From Dryocola sp036489025 (GTDB taxonomy: Bacteria > Pseudomonadota > Gammaproteobacteria > Enterobacterales > Enterobacteriaceae), in NCBI GenBank assembly GCA_036489025.1, contig DASXGN010000047.1:186001-250000 (forward strand): a stretch of DNA of 64,000 nt. Reading direction: 5' to 3'. A program made the position numbers and the translations under genes. Below are positions 53,109-61,731 of this stretch, one piece after another (within the stretch, counting starts at the first letter, position 1; every line of letters begins with the position of its first letter). The notes beneath the pieces are model-generated. The model was given only the letters and a program-made list of their open reading frames with translations, was not told the origin of the DNA and searched no databases.

Positions 53109-53314
53109 GCCGGGCCTTTGCCAACTGGGCAGATTTTTTTGCGATGGGCGGCTACGCCTTTTACGTCTGGCTGGCCGTCGCCCTGACGGTTATTCCGCTG
53201 CTGGCGCTGGTTATTCACACGCGGCTCCAGCAGCGGGCCATTTTACGAGGCGTGGAACGCCAGCAGGCACGCGAGCAGCGCATTCGTGCCGCCAAAGCAG
53301 CTGAGGGAATGTAA
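53105..53314 (+). CDS. ccmD: CcmD, small heme-exporter subunit
   Basis: A 69-residue protein with one membrane helix (about 17-38) and a basic cytosolic tail. It stabilises the CcmABC-CcmE complex. Overlaps ccmC by 4 bases and abuts ccmE. Confidence 0.95.
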   Translation: MSRAFANWADFFAMGGYAFYVWLAVALTVIPLLALVIHTRLQQRAILRGVERQQAREQRIRAAKAAEGM

Positions 53315-53794
53315 GTGAACACACGTCGTAAAAACCGCCTTTATCTGGCCGCCGCGGTGCTGATTGGGTTAGGGCTCACTATCACGCTGGTGCTTTACGC
53401 GCTGCGCAGCAATATCGATCTCTTCTATACGCCGGGTGAAATTATCTACGGCAAAGGTGAAAGCCAGCAGCTGCCTGAAATCGGCCAGCGCCTGCGGGTC
53501 GGCGGCATGGTGTTGCCGGGCAGCGTAAAGCGCGATAGCCAGACGCTGAAAGTCTCGTTCAAACTGTACGATGTGAACGGCGTGGTGGATGTCACCTACG
53601 TCGGCATCCTGCCGGATCTGTTCCGCGAAGGGCAGGGCGTGGTGGCGCAGGGCGTGCTGGAGAAAGGCAACCTGATTGCCGCCAAAGAGGTGCTGGCGAA
53701 GCACGACGAAAATTACACCCCGCCGGAAGTGAAAGAAGCGATGAACAAAAATCACAAGCGGGCGCCGCAGGCCTATAAGGACAGCGCGCCATGA
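53315..53794 (+). CDS. ccmE: Periplasmic heme chaperone CcmE
   Basis: A 159-residue protein anchored by one N-terminal helix, with an OB-fold periplasmic domain. The covalent heme ligand is His130 in KHDENYTPPE. GTG start directly after the ccmD stop. Confidence 0.97.
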   Translation: MNTRRKNRLYLAAAVLIGLGLTITLVLYALRSNIDLFYTPGEIIYGKGESQQLPEIGQRLRVGGMVLPGSVKRDSQTLKVSFKLYDVNGVVDVTYVGILPDLFREGQGVVAQGVLEKGNLIAAKEVLAKHDENYTPPEVKEAMNKNHKRAPQAYKDSAP

Positions 53795-55743
53795 TGCCAG
53801 AAGTCGGTAATTTTCTGCTTTGCCTGGCGCTGGGGCTGTCGCTGCTGCTGAGCGTGTATCCTCTGTGGGGCGTGCAGCGCAACGATGCGCGGCTGATGGG
53901 CTCGGCCAGACCGCTTGCCTGGGCGCTGTTTATCACCGTGCTGGCCTCGTTTTTAATCCTCGTTCACGCGTTTGTGGTGAACGATTTCACCGTGCTCTAC
54001 GTGGCCAGCAACTCCAATACCGAGCTGCCGGTCTGGTATCGCGTGGCGGCTACCTGGGGGGCGCACGAAGGCTCGCTGATGCTCTGGGTGCTGCTGATGA
54101 GCGGCTGGACATTTGCCGTGGCGCTGCTGAGCCGCGAAATGCCGCGTGATGCGCTGGCCCGCGTGCTGGCGGTGATGGGGATGGTGAACGTCGGTTTCCT
54201 GCTGTTCATTATTCTCACCTCCAACCCGTTTATCCGCACGCTGCCGGACTTCCCGATTGAAGGGCGCGACCTGAATCCGCTGTTGCAGGACGTCGGGCTG
54301 ATCTTCCATCCGCCTCTCCTTTATATGGGCTACGTCGGCTTCTCGGTGGCCTTTGCCTTTTCTATTGCCGCGCTGATGGCGGGCAAGCTGGACAGCAGCT
54401 GGGCCCGCTGGACGCGCCCGTGGACGCTCGCGGCCTGGTCTTTTCTGACCGTCGGCATTGTGCTCGGCTCCTGGTGGGCCTATTACGAGCTGGGCTGGGG
54501 CGGCTGGTGGTTCTGGGATCCGGTTGAAAACGCTTCGTTTATGCCGTGGCTGGCGGGCACCGCGCTGATTCACTCGCTGTCGACTACCGAAAAGCGCGGC
54601 AGCTTCAAGGCCTGGACCGTGCTGCTGGCCATTACGGCGTTTTCGCTTTGCCTGCTCGGCACCTTCCTGGTGCGCTCGGGCGTGCTGGTTTCGGTGCATT
54701 CGTTTGCCTCCGATCCCGCTCGCGGCATGTTTATTCTCGCCTTCCTGGTGATTGTGATCGGCGGTTCGCTGCTGCTTTACGCGGTGAAGGGCAGCAAGGT
54801 GCGTTCCCGCGTGGGCAACGGGCTGTGGTCGCGCGAATCTTTCCTGCTCGGCAATAACGTGCTGCTGGTGGCCGCGATGCTGGTGGTGCTGCTCGGCACT
54901 CTGCTGCCGCTGGTGCATAAACAGCTCGGGCTGGGCAGCATTTCCATAGGCGAGCCGTTCTTTAACACCATGTTCACCGCGCTGATGGCGCCGTTTGCGC
55001 TACTGCTGGGCATTGGGCCGCTGGTGCGCTGGCGTCGCGATGAGCCGCAGAAGCTCTTCAAACGTCTGCTGATTGCGCTGGTGGTGACGGTGGCGCTTTC
55101 GCTGGCTCTGCCGTGGCTGATGCAGGATCGCGTGGAGGCGATGACCATCGTTGGCCTGCTGATGGCTATCTGGGTCTTCGTGCTGGCGCTGATGGAAGTC
55201 TACGAGCGGGCGACGCATCGCCGTGGCCTGCTGCTGGGCCTGTGGAAGCTGCCGCGCAGCCACTGGGGTATGGTGCTGGGCCATCTGGGCTTAGCGGTGA
55301 CGGTGGTGGGCATTGCCTTCAGCCAGAACTACAGCGTGGAACGCGACGTGAGGATGAAGGCCGGGGACAGCATCGACATTCATCAGTACCACTTTGTTTT
55401 CCGCGACGTGCACGACCTGGTTGGCCCTAACTATCGCGGCGGCGTAGGCATTATCGACGTCACGCGAAACGGCAAGCCTGAGGCCACGCTGCGGGCGGAG
55501 AAGCGCTTCTATAACAGCAGTCGTTCGATGATGACCGAGGCCGCCATCGACGCGGGCTTTACCCGCGATCTGTACGCCGCGCTGGGCGAGGAGCTGGAAG
55601 ACGGCAGCTGGGCCGTGCGCCTTTATTACAAGCCGTTCGTGCGCTGGATCTGGGCCGGCGGGCTGCTGATGACGCTGGGCGGCCTGTGCTGCCTGCTCGA
55701 TCCCCGCTACCGCTCGCGTAAAAAAGTGCCGGAGGCCGCATGA
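53791..55743 (+). CDS. ccmF: Heme lyase subunit CcmF
   Basis: A 650-residue polytopic protein of about 15 helices. The heme-handling WWD motif is GWGGWWFWDPVENASFMPW near residue 233. It joins heme from CcmE to the CXXCH of apocytochromes, with CcmH. Overlaps its neighbours on both sides by 4 bases. Confidence 0.97.
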   Translation: MMPEVGNFLLCLALGLSLLLSVYPLWGVQRNDARLMGSARPLAWALFITVLASFLILVHAFVVNDFTVLYVASNSNTELPVWYRVAATWGAHEGSLMLWVLLMSGWTFAVALLSREMPRDALARVLAVMGMVNVGFLLFIILTSNPFIRTLPDFPIEGRDLNPLLQDVGLIFHPPLLYMGYVGFSVAFAFSIAALMAGKLDSSWARWTRPWTLAAWSFLTVGIVLGSWWAYYELGWGGWWFWDPVENASFMPWLAGTALIHSLSTTEKRGSFKAWTVLLAITAFSLCLLGTFLVRSGVLVSVHSFASDPARGMFILAFLVIVIGGSLLLYAVKGSKVRSRVGNGLWSRESFLLGNNVLLVAAMLVVLLGTLLPLVHKQLGLGSISIGEPFFNTMFTALMAPFALLLGIGPLVRWRRDEPQKLFKRLLIALVVTVALSLALPWLMQDRVEAMTIVGLLMAIWVFVLALMEVYERATHRRGLLLGLWKLPRSHWGMVLGHLGLAVTVVGIAFSQNYSVERDVRMKAGDSIDIHQYHFVFRDVHDLVGPNYRGGVGIIDVTRNGKPEATLRAEKRFYNSSRSMMTEAAIDAGFTRDLYAALGEELEDGSWAVRLYYKPFVRWIWAGGLLMTLGGLCCLLDPRYRSRKKVPEAA

Positions 55744-56297
55744 ATCGCAAAATTTTGTTTATCCCGCTGGCGCTGTTTTTACTGCTCGCGGCGGCGCTGC
55801 TCTGGCAGCTGGCGCGCAACGCGCAGGGCGAAGATCCAACCAATCTGGAGTCGGCCCTGATTGGCAAACCGGTGCCGGTATTCCGCCTGGAATCGCTGGA
55901 AAATCCCGGCAAAATTTATGACCAGGCGGTGCTGACGGACGGCAGGCCGATGCTGCTGAACGTCTGGGCGACCTGGTGCCCAACCTGCCGCGCCGAGCAT
56001 CAGTATCTGAACGGCCTGAAGGCGCAGGGGATTCGCGTGGTGGGCATGAACTATAAGGACGATCGTCAAAAGGCGATTAGCTGGCTCAACGAGCTGGGCA
56101 ATCCTTACGCGCTGAGCCTGTTCGACGGCAACGGCATGCTGGGCCTGGATCTCGGCGTGTACGGCGCGCCGGAAACATTCCTGATCGACGGTAAAGGCGT
56201 TATCCGCTATCGCCACGCCGGAGATCTCAACGATCGCGTCTGGCAGGAAGAGCTCAAGCCGCTGTGGGACAAATATAATAAGGAGGCGGGCGCATGA
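55740..56297 (+). CDS. ccmG: Thiol:disulphide oxidoreductase CcmG (DsbE)
   Basis: A 185-residue membrane-tethered periplasmic thioredoxin-fold protein; the active site is WCPTC near residue 80. It keeps apocytochrome cysteines reduced for heme attachment. Same length as E. coli CcmG. Confidence 0.97.
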   Translation: MNRKILFIPLALFLLLAAALLWQLARNAQGEDPTNLESALIGKPVPVFRLESLENPGKIYDQAVLTDGRPMLLNVWATWCPTCRAEHQYLNGLKAQGIRVVGMNYKDDRQKAISWLNELGNPYALSLFDGNGMLGLDLGVYGAPETFLIDGKGVIRYRHAGDLNDRVWQEELKPLWDKYNKEAGA

Positions 56298-57382
56298 AAC
56301 GCGGACTGCTTTTAATCGTCGCGCTGGTGTTTTCCTTCTCCGTTTCCGCCGCCATCGACACCTTTGCGTTTAAGGACGAGGCGCAGGAGCAGCAGTTTCG
56401 CCAGCTGACCGAACAGCTGCGCTGCCCAAAATGCCAGAACAACAGTATCGCCGACTCGAACGCGATGATCGCCTCGGACATGCGTCTGAAGGTTTACGAG
56501 CTGATGCAGGAGGGCCAGAGCAAGCAGCAGATTGTCGATTACATGGTCGCCCGCTACGGCAACTTTGTGACCTACGAGCCGCCGGTTACGCCATCCACCC
56601 TTATCCTTTGGGTTCTGCCGGGGCTGGTGCTTATCGGCGGGATTGGGCTAATTGTCGTACGCAGCCGTAAACGCCGCGTCTATTTCAGCGAAGCGGGCGA
56701 TGCAGACGAAGCGCCTGAACAGGGCGAAGCGGCAGCCAAAGCCAGCTACTGGATTTTTGCCCCAGGTTTGCTGGTGCTGGTTGCCGTGAGCGTCGGGGTT
56801 TATCTGAAAGTTTCCGGGATTAAGCAGGTGCGCGAGTGGCAGCAGGTGACGCGACAAACGCCGCAGCTGCTGCAAAGGGTGATGGATCCGAACGCCGAGC
56901 CGCTCAATATGGAAGATATGGCGCGTCTGGGGCTGGGTCTGCGTACCCGTTTAGAGCAAGAGCCTGATAATATTGAGGGCTGGATGATGCTTGGGCGAAT
57001 TGGTATGGTGCTCAATAACGCAAGTACCGCTACACAAGCCTTTGCACATGCATATAAACTGTCGCCCACTAACGGCGATGTAAAGCTGGGCTATGCTGAA
57101 GTATTGACCCGTTCTGGCGATCCGCAAGACAACCTTCTGGGTGGGCGTCTTTTGCGCGAGCTGCTCAAGACCGATCATACAAATGTACGCGTGCTAAGCC
57201 TGCTTGCCTTTAATGCTTTTGAGCAACAGCAGTATCGTGAGGCGATCGGTGCCTGGCAGATTATGTTGCGGGTATTACCGGCGAGCGACTCGCGCCGCGC
57301 CGTCGTCGAGCGGAGTATCGAACAGGCGAAGGCACAGGCGGGGAAGGACATCGCCACACCTGAGAGCGTAGACAAACAATAA
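56294..57382 (+). CDS. ccmH: CcmH, fused CcmH-CcmI type cytochrome c biogenesis protein
   Basis: The 362 residues have a signal peptide and an N-terminal CcmH domain with RCPKCQN near residue 45, then two helices and a C-terminal TPR domain (about 215-340) equivalent to CcmI. The fused form is the E. coli type. It holds apocytochrome and passes it to CcmF. Last gene of the operon. Confidence 0.96.
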   Translation: MKRGLLLIVALVFSFSVSAAIDTFAFKDEAQEQQFRQLTEQLRCPKCQNNSIADSNAMIASDMRLKVYELMQEGQSKQQIVDYMVARYGNFVTYEPPVTPSTLILWVLPGLVLIGGIGLIVVRSRKRRVYFSEAGDADEAPEQGEAAAKASYWIFAPGLLVLVAVSVGVYLKVSGIKQVREWQQVTRQTPQLLQRVMDPNAEPLNMEDMARLGLGLRTRLEQEPDNIEGWMMLGRIGMVLNNASTATQAFAHAYKLSPTNGDVKLGYAEVLTRSGDPQDNLLGGRLLRELLKTDHTNVRVLSLLAFNAFEQQQYREAIGAWQIMLRVLPASDSRRAVVERSIEQAKAQAGKDIATPESVDKQ

Positions 57383-57395
57383 CAGGGAGACGCAA

Positions 57396-58154
57396 ATGAA
57401 TTTTCGCCTGACCGGGCTGGCTCTGGCTACGACGCTGCTTGTCGGCTGCGCCAGTTCTGGCGACCAGCAGACGCAGGGGCGTTCAGACCCGTTTGAAGGG
57501 TTCAACCGGAGCATGTACAACTTCAACTTTAACGTGTTGGACCCGTACATTGTTCGCCCTGTTGCCGTGGCCTGGCGTGATTACGTGCCGCAGCCCGCGC
57601 GCAACGGTATCAGCAATTTTACCGGCAACCTTGAAGAGCCCGCCGTCATGGCGAACTATTTCCTGCAGGGCGACCCGTATCAGGGGATGGTGCACTTCAC
57701 CCGTTTCTTCCTGAACACCCTGCTGGGCATGGGCGGTCTTATCGACGTGGCGGGCATGGCGAATCCGAAGCTTCAGCGTGAAGAGCCTCACCGCTTTGGT
57801 TCGACGCTGGGTCATTACGGCGTGGGCTACGGTCCGTACGTCCAGCTCCCGTTCTACGGCAGCTTTACGCTGCGCGATGAGGGCGGCGATAACGTGGATA
57901 CGCTGTACCCGATTCTGTCCTGGCTGACGTGGCCGATGGCCATCGGGAAATGGACGGTCGAAGGCATCGAGACGCGTGCGCAGCTGCTGGATTCCGACGG
58001 CCTGCTCAAGCAGTCTGCCGATCCGTACATTACGGTGCGCGAAGCCTACTTCCAGCGCCACGACTTTATCGCCAACGGCGGAAAACTCTCTCCCGAAGCC
58101 AACCCGAACGCGGCGGCGATTCAGGACGATCTGAAAGATATCGATTCGCAGTAA
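57396..58154 (+). CDS. mlaA: MlaA (VacJ), outer-membrane lipoprotein of phospholipid retrograde transport
   Basis: A 252-residue lipoprotein with lipobox LVGC (Cys18). The Mla domain follows (DPFEGFNRSMYNFNFNVLD near residue 31). It removes misplaced phospholipids from the outer leaflet together with OmpC/F and the MlaC-MlaFEDB system. It begins 13 bases after ccmH with GGGAG before the ATG, so it may share the ccm transcript; in E. coli it is next to yfdC without ccm. Confidence 0.97.
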   Translation: MNFRLTGLALATTLLVGCASSGDQQTQGRSDPFEGFNRSMYNFNFNVLDPYIVRPVAVAWRDYVPQPARNGISNFTGNLEEPAVMANYFLQGDPYQGMVHFTRFFLNTLLGMGGLIDVAGMANPKLQREEPHRFGSTLGHYGVGYGPYVQLPFYGSFTLRDEGGDNVDTLYPILSWLTWPMAIGKWTVEGIETRAQLLDSDGLLKQSADPYITVREAYFQRHDFIANGGKLSPEANPNAAAIQDDLKDIDSQ

Positions 58155-58170
58155 GTTCGAGCGACGGGCA

Positions 58171-58202
58171 AAAAAAGGCGAACCCTGCGGTTCGCCTTTT
58201 TC
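58171..58202. terminator. Bidirectional terminator between mlaA and fadL
   Basis: AAAAAGGCGAACC-CTGC-GGTTCGCCTTTTT, with both A- and T-runs. Confidence 0.93.
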
Positions 58203-58216
58203 GTTTCTGCTATTTA

Positions 58217-59539
58217 TCAGAACGCGTAGTTGAAGTTCATGCCGTACAGCCAGGCTTTACCTTCAGACTGGAAGGTGTAAGGACCTTCTTTGATTTCGAC
58301 GTGCTGGCCGTGCATGTAGGAGATGCCGAGGTCAACGGAGGCGTCGTCGTTAAACGCATAGGTTGTACCGGCGCTCAGCCACAGACGGTCCTGATCCGGG
58401 ATGGAGATGGAACGCTTATCTGCCGGAACCGGGCTATCGTCAAACGCGATACCGGTGCGGAAGGTCCAGTTCTTGTCCATATAGTAGGTGGTACCCAGCG
58501 CAATGCGGTACGCATCCTTGAAGCTTTCATCTTTATAGAACAGCGTCTGGCCGTCGCTGCCGGTCGCTTTCAGCTCCTGGAACTGACTCCAGCTGGTGTA
58601 GGTTACGCTGTAATGGATGGCCCACTGCGGTGCAACTTTGTTATAGCCGGACAGTTCCCACATTTCAGGCAGGTTCAGGGTCAGAGAACCTGGGACAGTC
58701 TGACCGTTGGTGCCCGCAGGCAGACCAAAGTTAGACAGCAGCGGGTTATAGGCCGCAGGCAGGTTGCTCTTATAGTCGCCGTCGAAGTCCACTTTAACTT
58801 CTGAGCGGTAAGTGAAGCCGTAGCGGTTGTCTTTATCGATTTCATAAAGAATACCGGCGTTCCAGCCGAAGCCCCACTCGTCACCTTTCAGGTGAGCAAT
58901 CTGAGTGTCGGCAGGGATCTGAGATACCGGGCCTGCCAGCTGCGGAGGCAGCGCGCCGGAACCGGCGATCAGCTGAGGCAGGTCCCCGGCATAACGCTCG
59001 ATTTTCGCTTTGGCATAAACGGCGTCAAAACCAAGGCCGAAGCTCCAGTTGCTGTTTAAGCGGTAGGCGCCGCTCAGGTTAAGGTTCAGGGTTGTCAGGT
59101 CGGTTTTGCCGCCCATCGATCCTGCGGTGTAGTCATTATTAAATTCTGTCGCCAGACCGTAGTTGGAGGTAACAGAAGCGCCCCAGCCAAACCGATCGTT
59201 AATCGGCGCGACGAAATGGAGGTTTGGTACCCAGGCTGTCGGTGCAATGTTGTCTGCATCGGTGCTGCGGCCTGAAGGGGACGTGCCGGAAATGTTGACA
59301 TCCGGATCGACGAATACCGCACCGCCGGAGAACATTGGGCGGTCAAACATCATAATGGTGGCGGGGTTACGGCTGGCTGAGCCCGCATTGTCCGCTACCG
59401 CACCTTCCCCGGAATAAGCTCGGCCAAGGCCAGAGGAAGAGAACTCGTTTAATTGAAAGCCGGCTGAGTACGCCTGCGAGGAGACAATTGCCACTGCAAC
59501 CGCGAGGGCTGACTTTGTAAACAGGTTTTTCTGGCTCAT
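58217..59539 (-). CDS. fadL: Long-chain fatty acid outer-membrane transporter FadL
   Basis: A 14-strand barrel with an N-terminal hatch. The 440 residues from the ATG at 59539 start MSQKNLFTKSALAVAVAIVS, a signal peptide cut before AGFQLNEFSSSG. The end is GMNFNYAF with a terminal Phe. Most blocks match E. coli FadL, with differences in surface loops (near 180-195 and 245-265). It feeds exogenous fatty acids to FadD and beta-oxidation; fadIJ lie nearby. FadR sites upstream. Confidence 0.97.
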   Translation of the reverse strand: MSQKNLFTKSALAVAVAIVSSQAYSAGFQLNEFSSSGLGRAYSGEGAVADNAGSASRNPATIMMFDRPMFSGGAVFVDPDVNISGTSPSGRSTDADNIAPTAWVPNLHFVAPINDRFGWGASVTSNYGLATEFNNDYTAGSMGGKTDLTTLNLNLSGAYRLNSNWSFGLGFDAVYAKAKIERYAGDLPQLIAGSGALPPQLAGPVSQIPADTQIAHLKGDEWGFGWNAGILYEIDKDNRYGFTYRSEVKVDFDGDYKSNLPAAYNPLLSNFGLPAGTNGQTVPGSLTLNLPEMWELSGYNKVAPQWAIHYSVTYTSWSQFQELKATGSDGQTLFYKDESFKDAYRIALGTTYYMDKNWTFRTGIAFDDSPVPADKRSISIPDQDRLWLSAGTTYAFNDDASVDLGISYMHGQHVEIKEGPYTFQSEGKAWLYGMNFNYAF

Positions 59540-59627
59540 GACCAAAACCTCATAGATTTATTTTTATACAAACAATGTTACACACCGTAACAGGAGCGCG
59601 AATAGTAGGGGCTGATCGGGTACAGAG

Positions 59628-59643
59628 AAATCAGACCAGTGGC
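59628..59643 (-). promoter_or_regulatory. FadR-like operator of fadL, downstream site
   Basis: On the minus strand ACTGGTCTGATTTC resembles the FadR half-site pair (CTGGTnnGACC). E. coli fadL is repressed by FadR through two sites in the same relative places. Confidence 0.6.
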
Positions 59644-59649
59644 GAGAGT

Positions 59650-59666
59650 ATAGGTCTGACCAGATA
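59650..59666 (-). promoter_or_regulatory. FadR operator of fadL, main site
   Basis: ATCTGGTCAGACCTAT on the minus strand is close to the FadR consensus and overlaps the probable -10 (TATACT), so FadR without acyl-CoA should block fadL. Confidence 0.8.
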
Positions 59667-59789
59667 GGATGTTGCAAGTTTGTATCTAAACTTTTTCTGA
59701 TTTGATCGTTAAAACGAGATCTGCCTGGCAAAATCGCGGCCAGGGTCACTCATCCGAACGAGTGAATTTTGTTTTAGATCATTTTTAAG

Positions 59790-59805
59790 TGTGATTTTGG
59801 TCACT
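59790..59805. promoter_or_regulatory. CRP binding site
   Basis: TGTGATTTTGGTCACT matches TGTGA-N6-TCACA with one mismatch. It can serve fadL, yfcZ or both. Confidence 0.75.
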
Positions 59806-59909
59806 TGCGGGGGCTGACAAAATTAACGACTGGAGACGCTTCAACGGGGAGCGTAAAATAAGCAGCAATTGTTTAATCCTTTTCGCGTTTGAATACAGAG
59901 GAAATCATA

Positions 59910-60194
59910 ATGAGTAAAAACACTGCTGATGAAACCCCGGTTTGCTGCTGTATTGATGTTGGCTCAATTATCGACAACACCGATTGCACCGCGACCTACA
60001 GCCGAGTGTTTGCCAACAAGGCACAGGCTGACGAAACGCTGGCAGCGCTGAGCGCCAAAGCCCGCGAAGTTGAATCTGAACCCTGCAAAATCGTTCCAAC
60101 CTTTACCGACGTAGCCGAAGGCGTGCGCCTGGATATCGATTTCATCTTCAGCTGCCAGGCTGAAACGATGATCTTCCAGCTCGGCCTGCGCTAA
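59910..60194 (+). CDS. yfcZ: YfcZ, UPF0381 family protein
   Basis: The 94 residues from the ATG at 59910 match E. coli YfcZ in length and in the cysteine-rich start (ETPVCCCIDVGSIIDN) and end (SCQAETMIFQLGLR). Cytosolic; function unknown. It lies between fadL and fadI as in E. coli, and has its own ribosome site GAGGAAAT. Confidence 0.95.
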   Translation: MSKNTADETPVCCCIDVGSIIDNTDCTATYSRVFANKAQADETLAALSAKAREVESEPCKIVPTFTDVAEGVRLDIDFIFSCQAETMIFQLGLR

Positions 60195-60369
60195 GGTCGT
60201 TTTTGATTCTGCGGTGGACGGCGTTCTGGCCGATCGCCCGCTCAATCGAGCTGTTTTATAAGCCGGGTCAGCAGATTGCCGCCCGGCTTATCCTCTCTTA
60301 AAGCGTGTCGTCCCTCCCAATTTTCCAGTCGGCCAGTTGGCTGAATGTAACTTTTTGGTTAAAACTGTG

Positions 60370-60386
60370 ATCAGGTCAGACCACAT
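60370..60386 (+). promoter_or_regulatory. FadR operator of fadIJ
   Basis: ATCAGGTCAGACCACAT, 35 bases before the fadI start, contains the FadR core (TGGT/GACC type). E. coli fadIJ is repressed by FadR at this position. Confidence 0.75.
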
Positions 60387-60420
60387 TTGGTCCGTTTACA
60401 ATTTTTAACAGGGGAGCGTT

Positions 60421-61731
60421 ATGAGTCAGGCACTTCCGCTGGTGACCCGTCAGGGTGACCGCATTGCCATCGTCAGTGGGCTGCGCACGCCTTTTGCCCG
60501 CCAGGCAACGGCCTTCCACGGCATTCCCGCTATCGACCTTGGGAATATGGTGGTCAGCGAACTGCTCGCCCGCAGTGAAATCCCCCCCGAGATTATCGAA
60601 CAGCTCGTTTTCGGCCAGGTTGTGCAGATGCCGGAGGCGCCAAATATCGCCCGTGAAATTGTGCTGGGCACCGGCATGAGCGTGCATACCGATGCCTACA
60701 GCGTGAGCCGCGCCTGTGCGACGAGCTTCCAGGCAGTGGCCAACGTTGCCGAAAGCCTGATGGCGGGCACGATTCGCGCAGGTATTGCGGGCGGGGCGGA
60801 TTCATCTTCCGTGCTGCCGATTGGCGTCAGTAAAAAGCTGGGCCGTACGCTGGTGGACGTGAATAAAGCGCGGACTCTCGGCCAGCGCCTGAAACTGTTC
60901 TCCCGCCTGCGTCCTCGCGATCTTCTGCCGGTGCCGCCGGCGGTGGCCGAATACTCTACCGGTTTAAGGATGGGCGATACCGCCGAGCAGATGGCAAAAA
61001 CCCATGGTATTACCCGCGAACAGCAGGATGCGCTGGCGCACCGTTCCCATGAGCGAGCGGCGCAGGCCTGGCAGGAAGGCAAGCTGGCGGATGAAGTGAT
61101 GACCGCTTTTATTCCGCCGTACCGCCAGCCGTTCAGCGAAGATAACAATGTCCGCAAAGGTTCATCCCTCGCGGACTACGCCAAATTACGGCCCGCCTTT
61201 GACCGCAAGCACGGTACGGTCACCGCTGCAAACAGCACGCCGTTAACCGATGGCGCCGCCGCGGTGATCCTGATGACAGAATCGCGGGCTAAAGAGCTGG
61301 GACTGAAGCCGCTGGGCTTTTTGCGTAGCTACGCTTTTACCGCCGTGGACGTCTGGAAAGATATGCTGCTGGGCCCGGCATGGGCGACTCCGCTGGCGCT
61401 TGAGCGCGCGGGAATTACGCTTGCCGACCTGACTCTGTTCGATATGCACGAGGCATTTGCCGCCCAGACGCTCGCCAATTTACAAATGCTTTCCAGCGAA
61501 CGCTTTGCCCGCGATGTGCTGGGCCGTGCCCACGCCACCGGAGAAGTGGATGACGCTAAATTTAACGTGCTCGGCGGCTCAATTGCCTACGGACACCCGT
61601 TTGCCGCCACCGGCGCGCGTATGATTACCCAAACGCTGCATGAGCTTCGCCGCCGGGGCGGTGGTTTTGGTCTGGTGACGGCCTGCGCGGCGGGTGGTCT
61701 GGGTGCGGCAATGGTTCTGGAGGCTGAATAA
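60421..61731 (+). CDS. fadI: 3-ketoacyl-CoA thiolase FadI (anaerobic beta-oxidation, beta subunit)
   Basis: The 436 residues equal E. coli FadI. The acyl-accepting cysteine lies in SRACATSFQA near residue 99; the late motifs NVLGGSIAYGHPFAATGAR (His) and VTACAAGGLGAAM (Cys) complete the thiolase site. It cleaves 3-ketoacyl-CoA with CoA and works as a complex with FadJ, whose ATG follows its stop directly. Confidence 0.98.
   Translation: MSQALPLVTRQGDRIAIVSGLRTPFARQATAFHGIPAIDLGNMVVSELLARSEIPPEIIEQLVFGQVVQMPEAPNIAREIVLGTGMSVHTDAYSVSRACATSFQAVANVAESLMAGTIRAGIAGGADSSSVLPIGVSKKLGRTLVDVNKARTLGQRLKLFSRLRPRDLLPVPPAVAEYSTGLRMGDTAEQMAKTHGITREQQDALAHRSHERAAQAWQEGKLADEVMTAFIPPYRQPFSEDNNVRKGSSLADYAKLRPAFDRKHGTVTAANSTPLTDGAAAVILMTESRAKELGLKPLGFLRSYAFTAVDVWKDMLLGPAWATPLALERAGITLADLTLFDMHEAFAAQTLANLQMLSSERFARDVLGRAHATGEVDDAKFNVLGGSIAYGHPFAATGARMITQTLHELRRRGGGFGLVTACAAGGLGAAMVLEAE

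Larger units (their letters stand above)
59546..59909. other. fadL-yfcZ divergent control region
   Basis: A 364-base gap without a gene. It contains two FadR-like operators and a -10 TATACT for fadL, and one strong CRP palindrome nearer yfcZ. A good ribosome site (AGAGGAAATC) precedes yfcZ. Confidence 0.75.
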
